The position numbers and the translations under genes were made by a program. Of a stretch of DNA of 20,955 bases, positions 9,621 to 19,331 are shown one piece after another (the stretch's first letter is position 1; the number at the start of each line of letters is the position of its first letter). The notes under the pieces were generated by a model. The model was not told the DNA's origin, did no database searches, and saw only the letters and a program-made list of their open reading frames with translations. Origin of the DNA: Cladosporium sp. IMV 00045 (taxonomy: Eukaryota > Ascomycota > Dothideomycetes > Cladosporiales > Cladosporiaceae); the NCBI GenBank assembly GCA_001931905.2, contig MSJI02000024.1:1-20955 (forward strand), written 5' to 3'.

Positions 9621-11086
9621 CACAATCAGCTTTGTTCTCTCACTCCTCGAGCAACCTCATCGCCGGTACCTCCTAGCAGCCGCAGTGGGCTCGTCAACAC
9701 AGCCTTGCTATGCCCTCAACATCTTAATTTGCTATAGATTTTCGGTCCCTTGTCGTTCCTGCAGTAGCCGTGCTAGTGTCGGAGCCAGCCATCCTCTCAT
9801 TCGCCGCGGGCACTTGTCATGAAACACGCCATCTTAAACCTAGAGCCAGTTTAATTCGTCCTTCCCCGGCGGTCCGTCCTGGCGGCTCGTAGCGACCTCA
9901 TGAACATGACTGGCAAGGACACGTGATGGCACGTGATGCCCGTCATCATCTACGTATTCGTCATGGCTGGGGACTTTCTCGTATACTAATCGGGATATGA
10001 TGCCAAAATGCCGGTCTTCTTGGAATCCGTTTTTGGCAATCTACAGGCTCTTGGGCAGGACGATGCGCATCGATTCAGTTGAGATACTCTCTTGGCTGGC
10101 GAGACTGGCCTTGCAGACTCTCGAGCATCGAGCAACTGCACTCTACCAAACCCACATCTTCCCCCGTCAGATCGCTATAACAGACTATAACAAAACTTCC
10201 TCCAGCGTTTCAGCTGTCAAAAACCGCGCGCGAGGAACCAACCGATCCTCCATGGATCTTAATTGCTTGCCGGCCATGACTCCAACCGGGCTGGCGCCGC
10301 CTCGAGCAAGTGGCTCACTCCAGCGCCTCTCGCCTCTCCCCGCGCATCCTGGCTTTTTACCAGAAACCGCCATGAGACCGCCTCGCGAATTCAAAAGCTC
10401 TTACCCGAAGAAGCTTACATTTCGCCTCCTGCGACGAGAAATTCCATCATCCCGGTCTTCTCATCGCCTGGAGAATAGGCGTCTCCAGCTTCTCCAGCCT
10501 CTGTATCATCTCTGTCAGACACTGGCTTACCACTCTGCCAATCCGACCTGTCGATCTGCAACAGAACTATCTCTGCATCCGTTGTGCATGTATCATCCGC
10601 GCCAGTATAACGAAAAGCGAGCCAACTGCTGAGGAAGTGTTGAAAGAAATCCAGGTGTATCTCTGAGACTTTCGTGCAAGTACCGTTAGCTTCCACGAAC
10701 TGTAAACCCATTGTTTCCCCTGAGAGAGAGCGGACTCGCAGAAAGTCAGTACTGGTATCTCTCGTTTGAAACAGGCGGAAATGCTTGTATCTCCTTGAGT
10801 TCGGAACATGTCTGCATGGATTGTGAATCGAGATCCTACATACGCAACGACGCTTCGATTCTCGTCACTCGTTTAATTCGGTTTGCGCCCGCCCGTTGCA
10901 CAACTTCCCAAGGCGTTCGGTAAAACATGGATCCCTTCCTCTTCTTCATCACGCCACCCCGATCCTTGCGCGCCACGCCCGATGCTGTAGGGAATTGATA
11001 ATCTTGCAGGATGCACGCAACGGCTTTTGTTCGTTTTCGCGGCCACGCGTCATCGTCTGCCTCCTCTCCGATAACGATAATCTACC
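9621..11086. other. Intergenic stretch with no convincing gene
   Basis: This lies between the reductase promoter and the 3' end of the beta-galactosidase. The longest ATG-started frame (9997-10632 plus, listed separately) is doubtful. Other frames on both strands overlap it and look equally plausible or implausible. I saw no repeat, RNA gene or transposon relic. Confidence 0.5.
9997..10632 (+). CDS. Doubtful open reading frame, 211 codons
   Basis: An ATG-started frame of 211 codons, rich in Arg, Ser, Leu and Pro, with no signal peptide, membrane segment, repeat or domain that I recognise. Overlapping frames on the same strand (10263-10478) and on the minus strand (10415-10711) have comparable composition, which argues against any one of them being a real gene. 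It is recorded because it is the longest candidate in a 2.3-kb gap; transcript data or a homologue would be needed to keep it. Confidence 0.15.
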   Translation: MMPKCRSSWNPFLAIYRLLGRTMRIDSVEILSWLARLALQTLEHRATALYQTHIFPRQIAITDYNKTSSSVSAVKNRARGTNRSSMDLNCLPAMTPTGLAPPRASGSLQRLSPLPAHPGFLPETAMRPPREFKSSYPKKLTFRLLRREIPSSRSSHRLENRRLQLLQPLYHLCQTLAYHSANPTCRSATELSLHPLCMYHPRQYNEKRANC

Positions 11087-14000
11087 TCAAGCGTACTGCA
11101 ACCTTTCCTCCTCCCAGCCTGGCCGCAGATATTCGGTGTCAAGTGAAGCGGTGTCTAGGCTGCTTTCGTAGACGGCCAACACCTTCATGCTGACATCTAC
11201 ACTCGCCTCGGCCTCGTCTTGGTTCCAAATTGACAGACCGATAGTGTTGTCGCCGCTGTAATTGAGGATACCCGGAGGAACGGGGAACTCGACCTGGTTA
11301 CCGAGGTATGGCAGGAACTTACCTGCATCGGAGAAAGACCATTGTTAGCAAATGCACTCAATCCACGCAGCAAGTCTCAACAACCGAAGAAACATCGATA
11401 ACTTACCAAACATATACCCATTCACATACAGCTGCGCCCGCAACGCACTCCTCTCAGTCCCCGGCGCCAACTCAAACGCCAGAGCCACATCGTACCCCTT
11501 CGGCACCTCGAGCGGGAACACAGTCCTGTAGAACCGCGCGCCAGGCTCCGCGAAGCCCTCCGCAGGACTGCCAGCTTCCCATTCGCCATCGTCGAACCCA
11601 GGAAGATGCCAGCCGAGTCTCTCCGCGCTCAAGCCGCCCTCGTTGTAGGTCGCGCGGATCGGGTCGATGTTGTCTTGTCCTCCAGCTTTACCCGCGACTT
11701 TCCATAAGGTGAAGTTACTGCCAGCTCCTCCAAGCAATGTGGCGTTGAGGATGCCGCGGGGATTGAGCGCGCCCGTCGTCTGGTCATGTCCCATGTTATC
11801 CTGGATGACGAAGAGGACATTTTCGCCTTGTTTCGTCGCGTTGCCGAAGTCTAGAGTGCGGTTGGTTTGAGGCAGGCTTACATTTCCGAACGTGGAGCCC
11901 AGGAACACTCCGTTCAGGTATGCGCTCCAGCCGTGCGATGTCCCGCCGATCACGTCGAGGAAGACTCCATTCGGCGCCGACGCAGAGCTGTTGCTCTGGA
12001 AGCGTCCGCGCCACAGGATGTTCTGCGCGTGGAAGCCGTACTCGTCCGAGTACAAGACGGGGAAGGTGTCAGGCTGTCGCGGGTTGAGTGTGGATGTCTT
12101 GTTGGCGGCCACCCAAGCGGCACCGGAGTCGTCGTACGTGGCGAGGCGCTCGGGCAGGTTGTCGGATACCTTCCACTCCGTAAGAGGAGGGAGAATCGAG
12201 GTGATATCTTCCGCCGTAACGCTGGCTGCGGGAAGCGTGCCCTTGAGACTGCCGTACTTCGTCTTCTGGGTCTTGATCGCTTTGCCGTTGAAGGTGACCT
12301 TCTTGCATTGGCTGGCAGCGAAGATTTCGACCTCGGTCTCGTCGGACCAGTCGCCGGTAAGTGCTAGGGTCTTCTTGCCCTTGCCCTCCCACTTGGCCGT
12401 GCGGACGAGGTAAGGACCAGTCACCAGAACATTCTGATCCAAAGGTGAGTGGGGATCGTTCGAGAACTCAGGCTGCCACGTCTTGTAGGCCGTCCTCCTG
12501 TCCATGAGCACGACTCTCAGCCCGTTGTTGAAAGTCAGAACCGAGGATCCCTCGCCCTGCTTAAAGCTCACTATCGAGCCCCCTTCCGCCTCATGAAATT
12601 CAATCTCAGACCCAGCGCCGCGTACAGCAACCTTACCACGCTTCACATCCTGGAGATAAATCTCACCGTGCTCCCCAGCAGGCAGCCAGAACGCCACGAC
12701 CGGCTTCTCATCCAGCACACTCACCGTCAACACCTCAGCAGTCGAATACACAACCTGCTGCCCGCCAGCATTGAAATCCGTCACCAACACCTTCGCCTGC
12801 CTGCCATCGATGGCGATGTGCGGCGCGTACTGCGGCACCTCCAGCTCGCCAAGAGAAGTGTTCACGCGCAGCTTGAATGTCTCCAGGCTCGTCAGCGTCG
12901 TGTTCGTGTGCTTGGCCACATAGAACCTCCCATCGCCGTCGACATTGTACAGCTCCTGGGCGAACACCTCGGCGTTGCCCGTGTAGTTCGTCGTCCCGTT
13001 GCCGCCTTTCTCGATTCGCGTCAGACCTTTCGCCGCGCGCAGGAAGAAGCCGAGCAGTTTCGTCTCCGAGTACTTGTCGCCTATGGTTCGCGGCTCGGAG
13101 ATGGGAGCGCTGTAGTCGTAGCTCGTCCCTACTACGGGCATGGGCAGGCCGCCCCACGTCGTGCCGCCGAAGACCATGTACAGGTTCACTCCGGTGACTT
13201 TGTTGCTGAGGTTGTTCCGGTAGAAGACGTTCGCCCAGTTGGGGCCAGTGTTGTTCACACAGCCTCCAGCAGGGCCATTCCATGGATTATAAGAACCCCC
13301 TTGAAACTCTGCTAAGATGCTGGGCTGTGTTGGTGAGGTCTCTTGGAAGTGCGTGTAGTAGTCGAAGACGGTAAATTCGGGTGGGAAGCCGTTCACAGCC
13401 GTGCATTCGGCGGGATTGCACGACCAGCAGCTGGGATAGTTATCCACGCTGTATACGTCGACGTTACCGCCGGCTCCGACAGTGTCGTAGTCCTGCGACC
13501 AGGCTTTGGTCCACAGGTTCGGGTTGTTGTGCAGCGTCGGGATGTCGATGGACGAGCTGCGGACGGACGACTCAAGCAGCTCCATGTAGTCGATGCCCGT
13601 GTTGTTTGGCGTTTTGGCGTCTGGGTCCTCCCATTGGTTGCCGTACTCGTTCTCGAGCTGGTACAGAATCACATTGCCACCGTTGGTGACGGAGTGAGGG
13701 AGCACGACTTCGGACATCTTCTCCATGTACGGTTTCCAGGCGTCGGTGTATCTGCTGTCGTTGTTGCGGAGTGTTCCATATTCTCCTGTCGTGAGCCATC
13801 CCGGGAAGCCGCCTGCGTTCGTTTCTGCGTTCACGTACGGGCCTGGTCGAAAGATCACGTAAAGGCCGAGATCCTTCGCGATGTCGAAGATTCTGGTGAA
13901 GTTGTGCGCGCCTGTCTCGAAGTCCAGCTCGCCATCCTTCGCTGAGTGCCAGCCCCTGTACAGTTCATGTCAGTTTTCTATTGATGAAAGACCTTTTCTT

Positions 14001-14341
14001 GTCACGAAAACGTACCAATTGCCATAAACCGAGAAGGTGTTGAATCCAGCAGCCTATTATGTATCTCAGCGGTCATTCCGTGAAAATCCCCAACACAGCC
14101 GCTGATAGTAGTATATGCTAACCTTCACTTTCTCGAGAACGTCAATCCAAAGCTCCGGCACGGGGAGACGCCAATAGTGGATCTCGCCTGACCACATGAA
14201 CAAGCGTTCCCCATTGACGATTAAACTGTAATGATCCCATTGAACAGCTTCATTTAGTCCGTTATCGTGGAGAGGCCATTGTTGAGCGAGCGATGAGGCC
14301 GTGAAAGCAGACGCCTTCAAGAGGAGGCTGGACGCTTTCAT
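11087..14341 (-). CDS. Secreted GH35 beta-galactosidase (LacA-like)
   Basis: Four exons (14341-14123, 14053-14016, 13955-11407, 11322-11087) with introns of 69, 60 and 84 nt give 1013 residues, matching the roughly 1000-residue fungal LacA type. It hydrolyses terminal beta-galactosyl residues (lactose, galactans, xyloglucan side chains) outside the cell. A signal peptide ([20 protein letters not shown]) starts the protein. The catalytic barrel has RPGPYVNAE (from residue 121), the general acid E189 in LENEYGN, and the nucleophile E302 in [13 protein letters not shown]. Beta-sandwich domains typical of the family follow, ending with [19 protein letters not shown] in exon 4. The tiny 38-nt exon 2 ([13 protein letters not shown]) and exon 4 are easy to miss: without them the protein lacks its start and its last 79 residues. 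Many NxT/NxS sequons fit a secreted glycoprotein. The stop is TGA at 11087-11089. Confidence 0.95.
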
Positions 14342-15060
14342 GGCTTGTCGGGGTATTAAGAGAGACTGAAGTTACTAAGAGAGTGTGAGAGGTGCCAAGT
14401 GAGGTCTGAAGTGGGAATATATGTAGATCAATTCAAGTGCGTGGTGTCCCTCCACTCTCCCGATCGACATGATGCTTTCGAATTAAGGGGAGAGCTTATA
14501 GCAGCACATCCAGTCACTGAGATTACATTCTATCGCATTATATTATCAATGATGCCATCGCAATGCCATCAAAACAAGAAGCCTCCTCTCTCCCGTGTCG
14601 GGTGGTGCCATGGTGGTCGAAGATGTCGGGTCCGTGGTCGGGTACTCCGCACTTCACTGTGGAGTTCTGCGGGGTGGACTCGCTCATGGACAAGGGTCGT
14701 TCGGTATATCTTTCATCTCGCCTCGCGAGTCTTGCGGCTCTTGCATTGTTTTTCTCTCTTGCCATTGGGGCACAGAAGATTAGATCGCTTTTTATCCGTC
14801 TCTCTGTTCTTGGCTGACCCTCGGCATGGGTGGAGAGGTGCTTCCGATTGATTTATATTGCAATTGTTGGCGTTGCGAGGCCGTGAGGGCTATCAAACTA
14901 TAACGAGTTTCATGTAGGGCTCATGGTATAGTTCTCTTATGAGACTGGCAGTCAGACATGGGATGTGGAGCGTCCCACCCGGGTTCATTATTGCAATGCT
15001 GGATCTGTATTCCCCTCCGTAAGAGCAACCAATGAAAGTCGCCACTGAGAGAGAGCCTTT
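14342..15060. other. Upstream region of the beta-galactosidase; 3' flank of the DOMON-b561 gene
   Basis: No gene is supported; frames on both strands are short and unlike protein. Since the gene to the right ends at 15061, regulatory sites here most likely serve the beta-galactosidase. A CGG-rich cluster at 14597-14674 is listed separately. Confidence 0.6.
14597..14674 (-). promoter_or_regulatory. CGG-triplet cluster, candidate zinc-cluster activator site
   Basis: Three exact copies of the heptamer GTCGGGT (14597-14603, 14625-14631, 14637-14643) sit within 47 bp, about 260-300 bp upstream of the beta-galactosidase ATG. The second forms CGG-N2-CCG (14627-14634) and the third CGG-N5-CCG (14639-14649). 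Paired CGG triplets are the binding format of fungal Zn2Cys6 activators. GCGGGG at 14669-14674 also fits the CreA/Cre1 glucose-repressor consensus SYGGRG. The sites are visible; the binding is inferred. Confidence 0.4.
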
Positions 15061-16515
15061 CTATCTCACCGCATCGTCCCTCTTCATCCATGTCATCTCA
15101 TGCGCGGAAACAGGCGTCTCCATGGTCAGAAATGCTCTGCGATCCTCATCGCTGCCGCCAGGCTTGTTCCCAGGCCATTCCGGCTCTGGCCGATAGGTCT
15201 TCGGTCTTCGCCAGAACCTGTCCAACCCAATGATCACCAGGAACAGCGCTCCAACTATGGCGACCACGATGCCATACGCTATGGTGTAGTGGGTGTTACC
15301 TACGACTTGCTGTTACCATTGGATCATAATAACATTGGACACGAAAGACTCACCCGCAAAATCCAACCCCAGCCCGCCGTTCACCAACCCTAATACAATC
15401 ACCGCAGGTCCGAGAAACCGATGCACAATCCCCATAGGCGAAGTTTGCTTCGTTCGTCTGAAAATCCGATGTTGCACCAGGCCCAGAACCGCTTGCACGA
15501 ACATTGCGGCGAAGATCAACAGTCCTAAGATCTGGTGTCCAGATCCGAAATTCCGTGAGCGAATGTACTGCCTGCTGATATACACGCCGGCGGCGAACCC
15601 AACGATCACAATGGCAATGCCGATCAACTGTAAGCCGGCGTGATAGAAGATGCCAAATCTGCGCAGCAACTGCATGACCAGCGCGCCGGTAGGAAAGACC
15701 AGAATGAATGCAAGACTCATAAGCACGCCGTGCAGAACGGGCGCCCACTCGACATCAGAGTGCGTATCGAATGCCTCGCTGGCGAAAGCGTAGGCGAAGT
15801 TCGTGTCCGCCACGCCAGAAGGGGAACCCCCTGGATCGTTTGGCGGAGGCACACGGCCATGTTCAGGCGTCGACGTCGCAAATGTCATGTCGCCTTCGAA
15901 GTGGCCGTAGTAGGAATGTCGACGCAGCGAGGCAGCGACGTCGTCGGACTGGAGGGATGTGCTTTTCCCAGGATCGCTTCCGAGGGCGAAGATGAATGGC
16001 TGTATTTTGTTCTCTAAGTCGAGAGCGCCGCGAGACCACTGCGTGCAGTTCCGGCAAACGGCGTGCGCGATCATAATGCCGTGCTCGACTTTGTTCGCGG
16101 CAGGTGCGTAGGCGTCGGTGAAGATCTTCTCAATCACCACGTCTTTTTGGAACTCCGGCTCGGAGTGGCCTGTAGCGATGCGAGGGCTGATTGTGAGGTC
16201 TAACCCGTTGCTGCTCGGGTAGGCGATGAGCATGAAGCTGTCTTTCATCCGCGAGCCGAAGCCTGCTCCCATCCAGCTGAAGGCCGTCGTGTTGGATTGG
16301 ATCGCCGCGTAGGCCGACATGTGGAAGAAGATGTCGCCCGTTTCGGGCACGATGTTTAAGGCAAACACGTATGACTGTGGGTGCTTAGTCGTATTTGGCG
16401 CGATGAAATATGTGCCGCGGGCTTGTAGGTCGATGTCATCCAGGGCTGCTGTGAGGTGTAGACATGTCGAGAGAGCCGCGATGATGCATCTTAGCAGAGA
16501 AGTTCGTAAGGACAT
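15061..16515 (-). CDS. DOMON (CDH-type cytochrome) plus cytochrome b561 membrane protein
   Basis: Two exons (16515-15354 and 15299-15061, intron 54 nt) give 466 residues; the junction yields LDFAGNTHYT. The first ATG in frame is at 16515; upstream codons in the same frame contain only TTG. A signal peptide is followed by a DOMON/cellobiose-dehydrogenase-like haem domain (about 26-220) with SWMGAGFGSRM (80-90) and HFEGDM near 205, where the Met and His haem ligands of that family would lie. A linker rich in Pro/Gly leads to a cytochrome b561 core with four histidines in separate helices (H262, H292, H327, H365), the expected two-haem ligand set. A final helix (AIVGALFLVIIGLDRFW) precedes a charged cytosolic tail. 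The family is thought to move electrons across the plasma membrane between cytosolic and extracellular acceptors; the partner here is unknown. A C-terminal FAD dehydrogenase, as in true CDH, is absent. Confidence 0.92.
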
Positions 16516-17060
16516 CTTTACCTTCAAGGCGGCAGTCAAGTCATAACTTCCTGATGGAAACGCCAGTGTCCTTCAACCGGTCGATTCAGATTCCTCTCGT
16601 CTAGGCGTAGAGTGCGGTCAAAAACCAGCGTACAGGATACGTTCTAGCAGGAAGAATGAAGAAATGTATCAAGCAAGACACTGGACCGTCAGCTCAATCA
16701 CAAATACACAGAAGTTTCTCTCCCACCTGCAACCGCGTGGCGTGACCTCACTACATGCATGTTATCTGACTTGCAGCACACACGTAAACGCGCATATTCA
16801 CAAGCTAGGCCCATCAATCCAGCATAGCCCAGCATCAGCGATTATCGCACCAACGCAGAGTGTCAGATTCCGTGGAACATAGACAAACGGAATGCGGGAA
16901 GCTGCAATGATCTTGAGGTTGGTACAGCAAGGATCTGTATCCATGTGCATCCGCCCGCTGGCTGAGTGAGGCTGAAAAAGCTTACATCTCACGGACGTGG
17001 GATCCTTCGGCACATGTTCTAAGCTTAGTACATTTCGGGAGTTGGCTGGGATTCAGCAGT
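16516..17060. other. Upstream region of the DOMON-b561 gene
   Basis: This is the presumed promoter and leader of the minus-strand DOMON-b561 gene. No open frame with protein-like character, repeat or RNA gene was seen. Confidence 0.5.
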
Positions 17061-17069
17061 GGTTTTCAT

Positions 17070-17420
17070 GTCTTTGCGGTGCGGTCTCCTTTTGATTAGT
17101 ATGAGATCGATGATAGGAGCAGATATAGTATGCACTTAGACATATGGCTCTCTCGCGTGTGCCTTCTCATAGCATAGGATAGGATTGATGACTGTTGCAG
17201 ATATAGCAGGCATATTGGCCGGGATTTTCTACTACTATTCCATTGTCTCCACCGTAATATCTCGTTTTGAGTAGTATGGAATCGATGATAGGAGCAGATA
17301 GAGCATAAACCGCAGCTGGGATAATACGTTAATTTCTCCTGGCTCTCTACGGTACGGGTCTTTTGTGGGTAGCATGTGACTGATGATAGGTGCATAAGTA
17401 GCATGAACGTGGCCGAGATA
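17070..17420. repeat. Diverged tandem array A, unit about 80-100 bp, four copies
   Basis: The element ATCGATGATAGGAGCAGATA occurs at 17106 and again at 17281, with weaker copies at about 17184 (attgatgactgttgcagata) and 17379 (actgatgataggtgcata). Each is preceded by a variant of GGCTCTCT-CGG...TTTTG-GTAGTATG. Steps between equivalent bases are 78, 97 and 98 bp. The copies have drifted strongly. The minus-strand frames through it show repeated LYLLLSSI-like strings, a by-product of the repeat. No coding role is supported. Confidence 0.75.
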
Positions 17421-17493
17421 GCACGAATACGTGATGGAGACGAAGTCACCGTGTTTTGGGACGTAAAAGCTCACCACTAGTACAAACAGCACC

Positions 17494-17693
17494 TTGAATT
17501 TGTCCTACCTGACACAAACTCCGTCGAAAAGTACCAGATGATCGATAGCATTGACAATGGTGGCATCATGGTGCGCATTCTTCTGTGACGAAACTTGACA
17601 TACCTGGGACAAACAATTTCGTCGGGGAGTACCAGATGATCAACGGCGTCAATGTTGGTGGCATTATGGTGTATGTACGCATTATCCTGGGAC
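17494..17693. repeat. Diverged tandem duplication B, 98-bp step
   Basis: Two adjacent copies share TACCTG..ACAAAC, then AGTACCAGATGATC (17530 and 17628), then GGTGGCAT.ATGGTG and a GACGAAA end. The GTACCAGATGATC anchors are 98 bp apart. The plus strand reads YQMI(D/N)...GGIMV in both copies, but the first copy meets a stop after RILL and the substitutions are not concentrated at third codon positions, so coding is doubtful. Confidence 0.75.
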
Positions 17694-17705
17694 GAAATCT
17701 GATAA

Positions 17706-18672
17706 AATGCGTCGTTAACACGACGTGAACTAATAGCGCGCAGTCGTCTTCCTCCCGCATCCAGAGTTCATCCAACGTTGGGCGGACAAAGATGTCATCA
17801 AGCGAGACACAGAGCTCTCCGAACAATTCACATTGTCTCCGGCTTGGACATCAACCTCGATCGCCTTGAGAGACTTTTGCGAAGCCGCGCTCAAGAATCG
17901 TCCAATGTGAACGTCCCAAAGATCGATCCAGACAATTGGGGGCACAAACGGGAAACAAGACTGATGCCAGAAGAACGGCGTCCGTATCTTGGTGAAATCC
18001 CAGACGAACACTGCGTTCGTCGCGACAAGTTGTTGCGAGACAACTTCAATGCTGAGGCGATCCGTTCTGGACGAGTTACAGCCGCGATGAAACAAACTGA
18101 GACGGTCTTATTCGCCGCAGCGAGCACTTTGCCGCTCAACCCAATTGTATCTGGGCAGAAAGGGACAAACTGCAAAGCTGAATGGAGACAATGAATCGTC
18201 TTAGGCGCCTCGAGGACGACGCTATCTACTCACACGACCGGGACATGACAGTGGCAGACAAGTTGCAAAATCGAATGAAGACGATGATACTCGTCGCAAA
18301 CTTTGGGACGACTATCTTGAGACAACGCAGCTCAGGTCTGCGACACGTGAGGGACAACTTGCACGACCTGAGGAGTCCAATTCTGATGCTTTGAACCAGA
18401 TAGACAGACACTTGGAAGACAAGTGCCATCACAACGCTGTTTAAGTCCGGACGAAAAGCTGCAGAGGGAGAGACAGTGGAAGACCCAGACGAACGAGGAA
18501 GACGGGACCGAACCAAAAGAATGCAGCAAGGAAATAAAAGCAAGCAGAAAAGTGCGAAGATGACAAGATGCGAGACAGCTCTGCTCGCTAAGACTGGCCA
18601 GTCGAAGGACGAACTAAGGCGTCGTCGTGACAAGAGAGGACAGGAGCCACAGAGAGAAACTATTTTCTTGTA
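17706..18672 (+). pseudogene. Possible decayed coding region, open in shifting frames
   Basis: A frame is open from 17706 to 18194 (163 codons) but has no ATG until 17964; its later part reads MPEERRPYLGEIPDEHC and onward. The apparent protein-like signal then moves: one frame carries MNRLRRLEDDAIYSHDRDMT (from 18191), another EDDDTRRKLWDDYLETTQLR (from 18277, ending at a TAA at 18439), and a third the charged stretch ending at 18672. Such frame hopping could be a gene broken by indels or missed introns. Against this, the strand is purine-rich with recurrent GACAA, which makes every frame look charged, and its right end overlaps tandem array C. I recognise no domain. Strand and limits are tentative. 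Confidence 0.25.
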
Positions 18673-19075
18673 AAGCATTTTTAACATCTCTCTCAGTGGT
18701 TGGAGATTCATTTGGGTAGACGAGAGTCGCTGATGTGAGCACTAGAGTCACGGAGAGAGCCCCTTTTGCAAGACATTTTCAGACCATATCTCTCCGTCAT
18801 TCTACGTTGCTTCGGATAAACAGGCGTCGCTGATATGAGCACAAGAGCCACGGAGAGAGCCTCTTTTGCAAAACAATCTTAGACTATTCCTCTCGGCGGC
18901 GTAACGTCGCTTTCAACAAATAAGAGTTCCTAATACGAGCACGACAGCTACGGAGAGAAGTCCCTTTTGCAAAGCATCTCAGATCATCTCTCTCAACGGA
19001 CCTGCGTTGCTTTGAATGGACGGGGTCCGCCGATATGAACACGAATGCCGCGGAGAGAGTTGTCGTTACAACGCG
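18590..19075. repeat. Tandem array C, strict 100-bp unit, about 4.5-5 copies
   Basis: The anchor CGGAGAGA starts at 18751, 18851, 18951 and 19051, exactly 100 bp apart, with an earlier variant CAGAGAGA at 18650. Each full unit reads roughly CGGAGAGAG-CC-CTTTTGCAAA-CAT-T-AGA-CAT-TCTCTC...CGTTGCTT...GTCGCTGATATGAGCAC-A-AG-CA. Within units, GAGAGA and a downstream TCTCTC form inverted arms around the TTTTGCAAA core; in the 18751 unit the arms are a perfect 8 bp (18751-18758 with 18789-18796). 100 is not a multiple of three, so the array is not a repeated protein domain. The last copy is truncated at about 19075. Confidence 0.88.
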
Positions 19076-19331
19076 GTGTGAACGGAGTCTGAAGATCTTG
19101 ATGGAAGTTTAATTAATACAAGTATATAAGAGACGTACATAAAGAGGGTATTTAGCAAGTGGATTTGCAGAGCCTTGACAAAACAATAAAGGCAGAGCTG
19201 CTCAACGAAAAGAAACATCGACAGCTGACGAAACTTGTTGTTTCATACAGCCAGAAAATGAAATATGAAGCCGCTTTTGTTCCAATCTCAAGCGTTGTGA
19301 ACATCCGTAAAAATCAATCCTTCCAAACAAT
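19076..19331. other. 3' flank of the sugar transporter
   Basis: This short AT-richer stretch lies between array C and the transporter stop codon and should hold the transporter's 3' untranslated region. A TATATAAG string on the plus strand at about 19121-19128 has no gene downstream of it on that strand. Confidence 0.5.

Noticed and set aside
11867..13945. Several plus-strand frames of 100-290 codons across the beta-galactosidase
   Set aside because: They are shadows of a GC-rich coding sequence whose minus-strand product has all GH35 motifs over its full length.
16516..16539. Upstream extension of the DOMON-b561 gene by eight codons
   Set aside because: The extension begins at a TTG codon; the first ATG is at 16515 and is directly followed by a good signal peptide.
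17070..19075. CRISPR-like array
   Set aside because: Repeats are long, diverged and directly abutting with no short identical repeat/unique spacer pattern, and the genome is eukaryotic.
19121..19128. TATATAAG as a plus-strand promoter
   Set aside because: No plus-strand gene follows before the transporter, which reads the other way.
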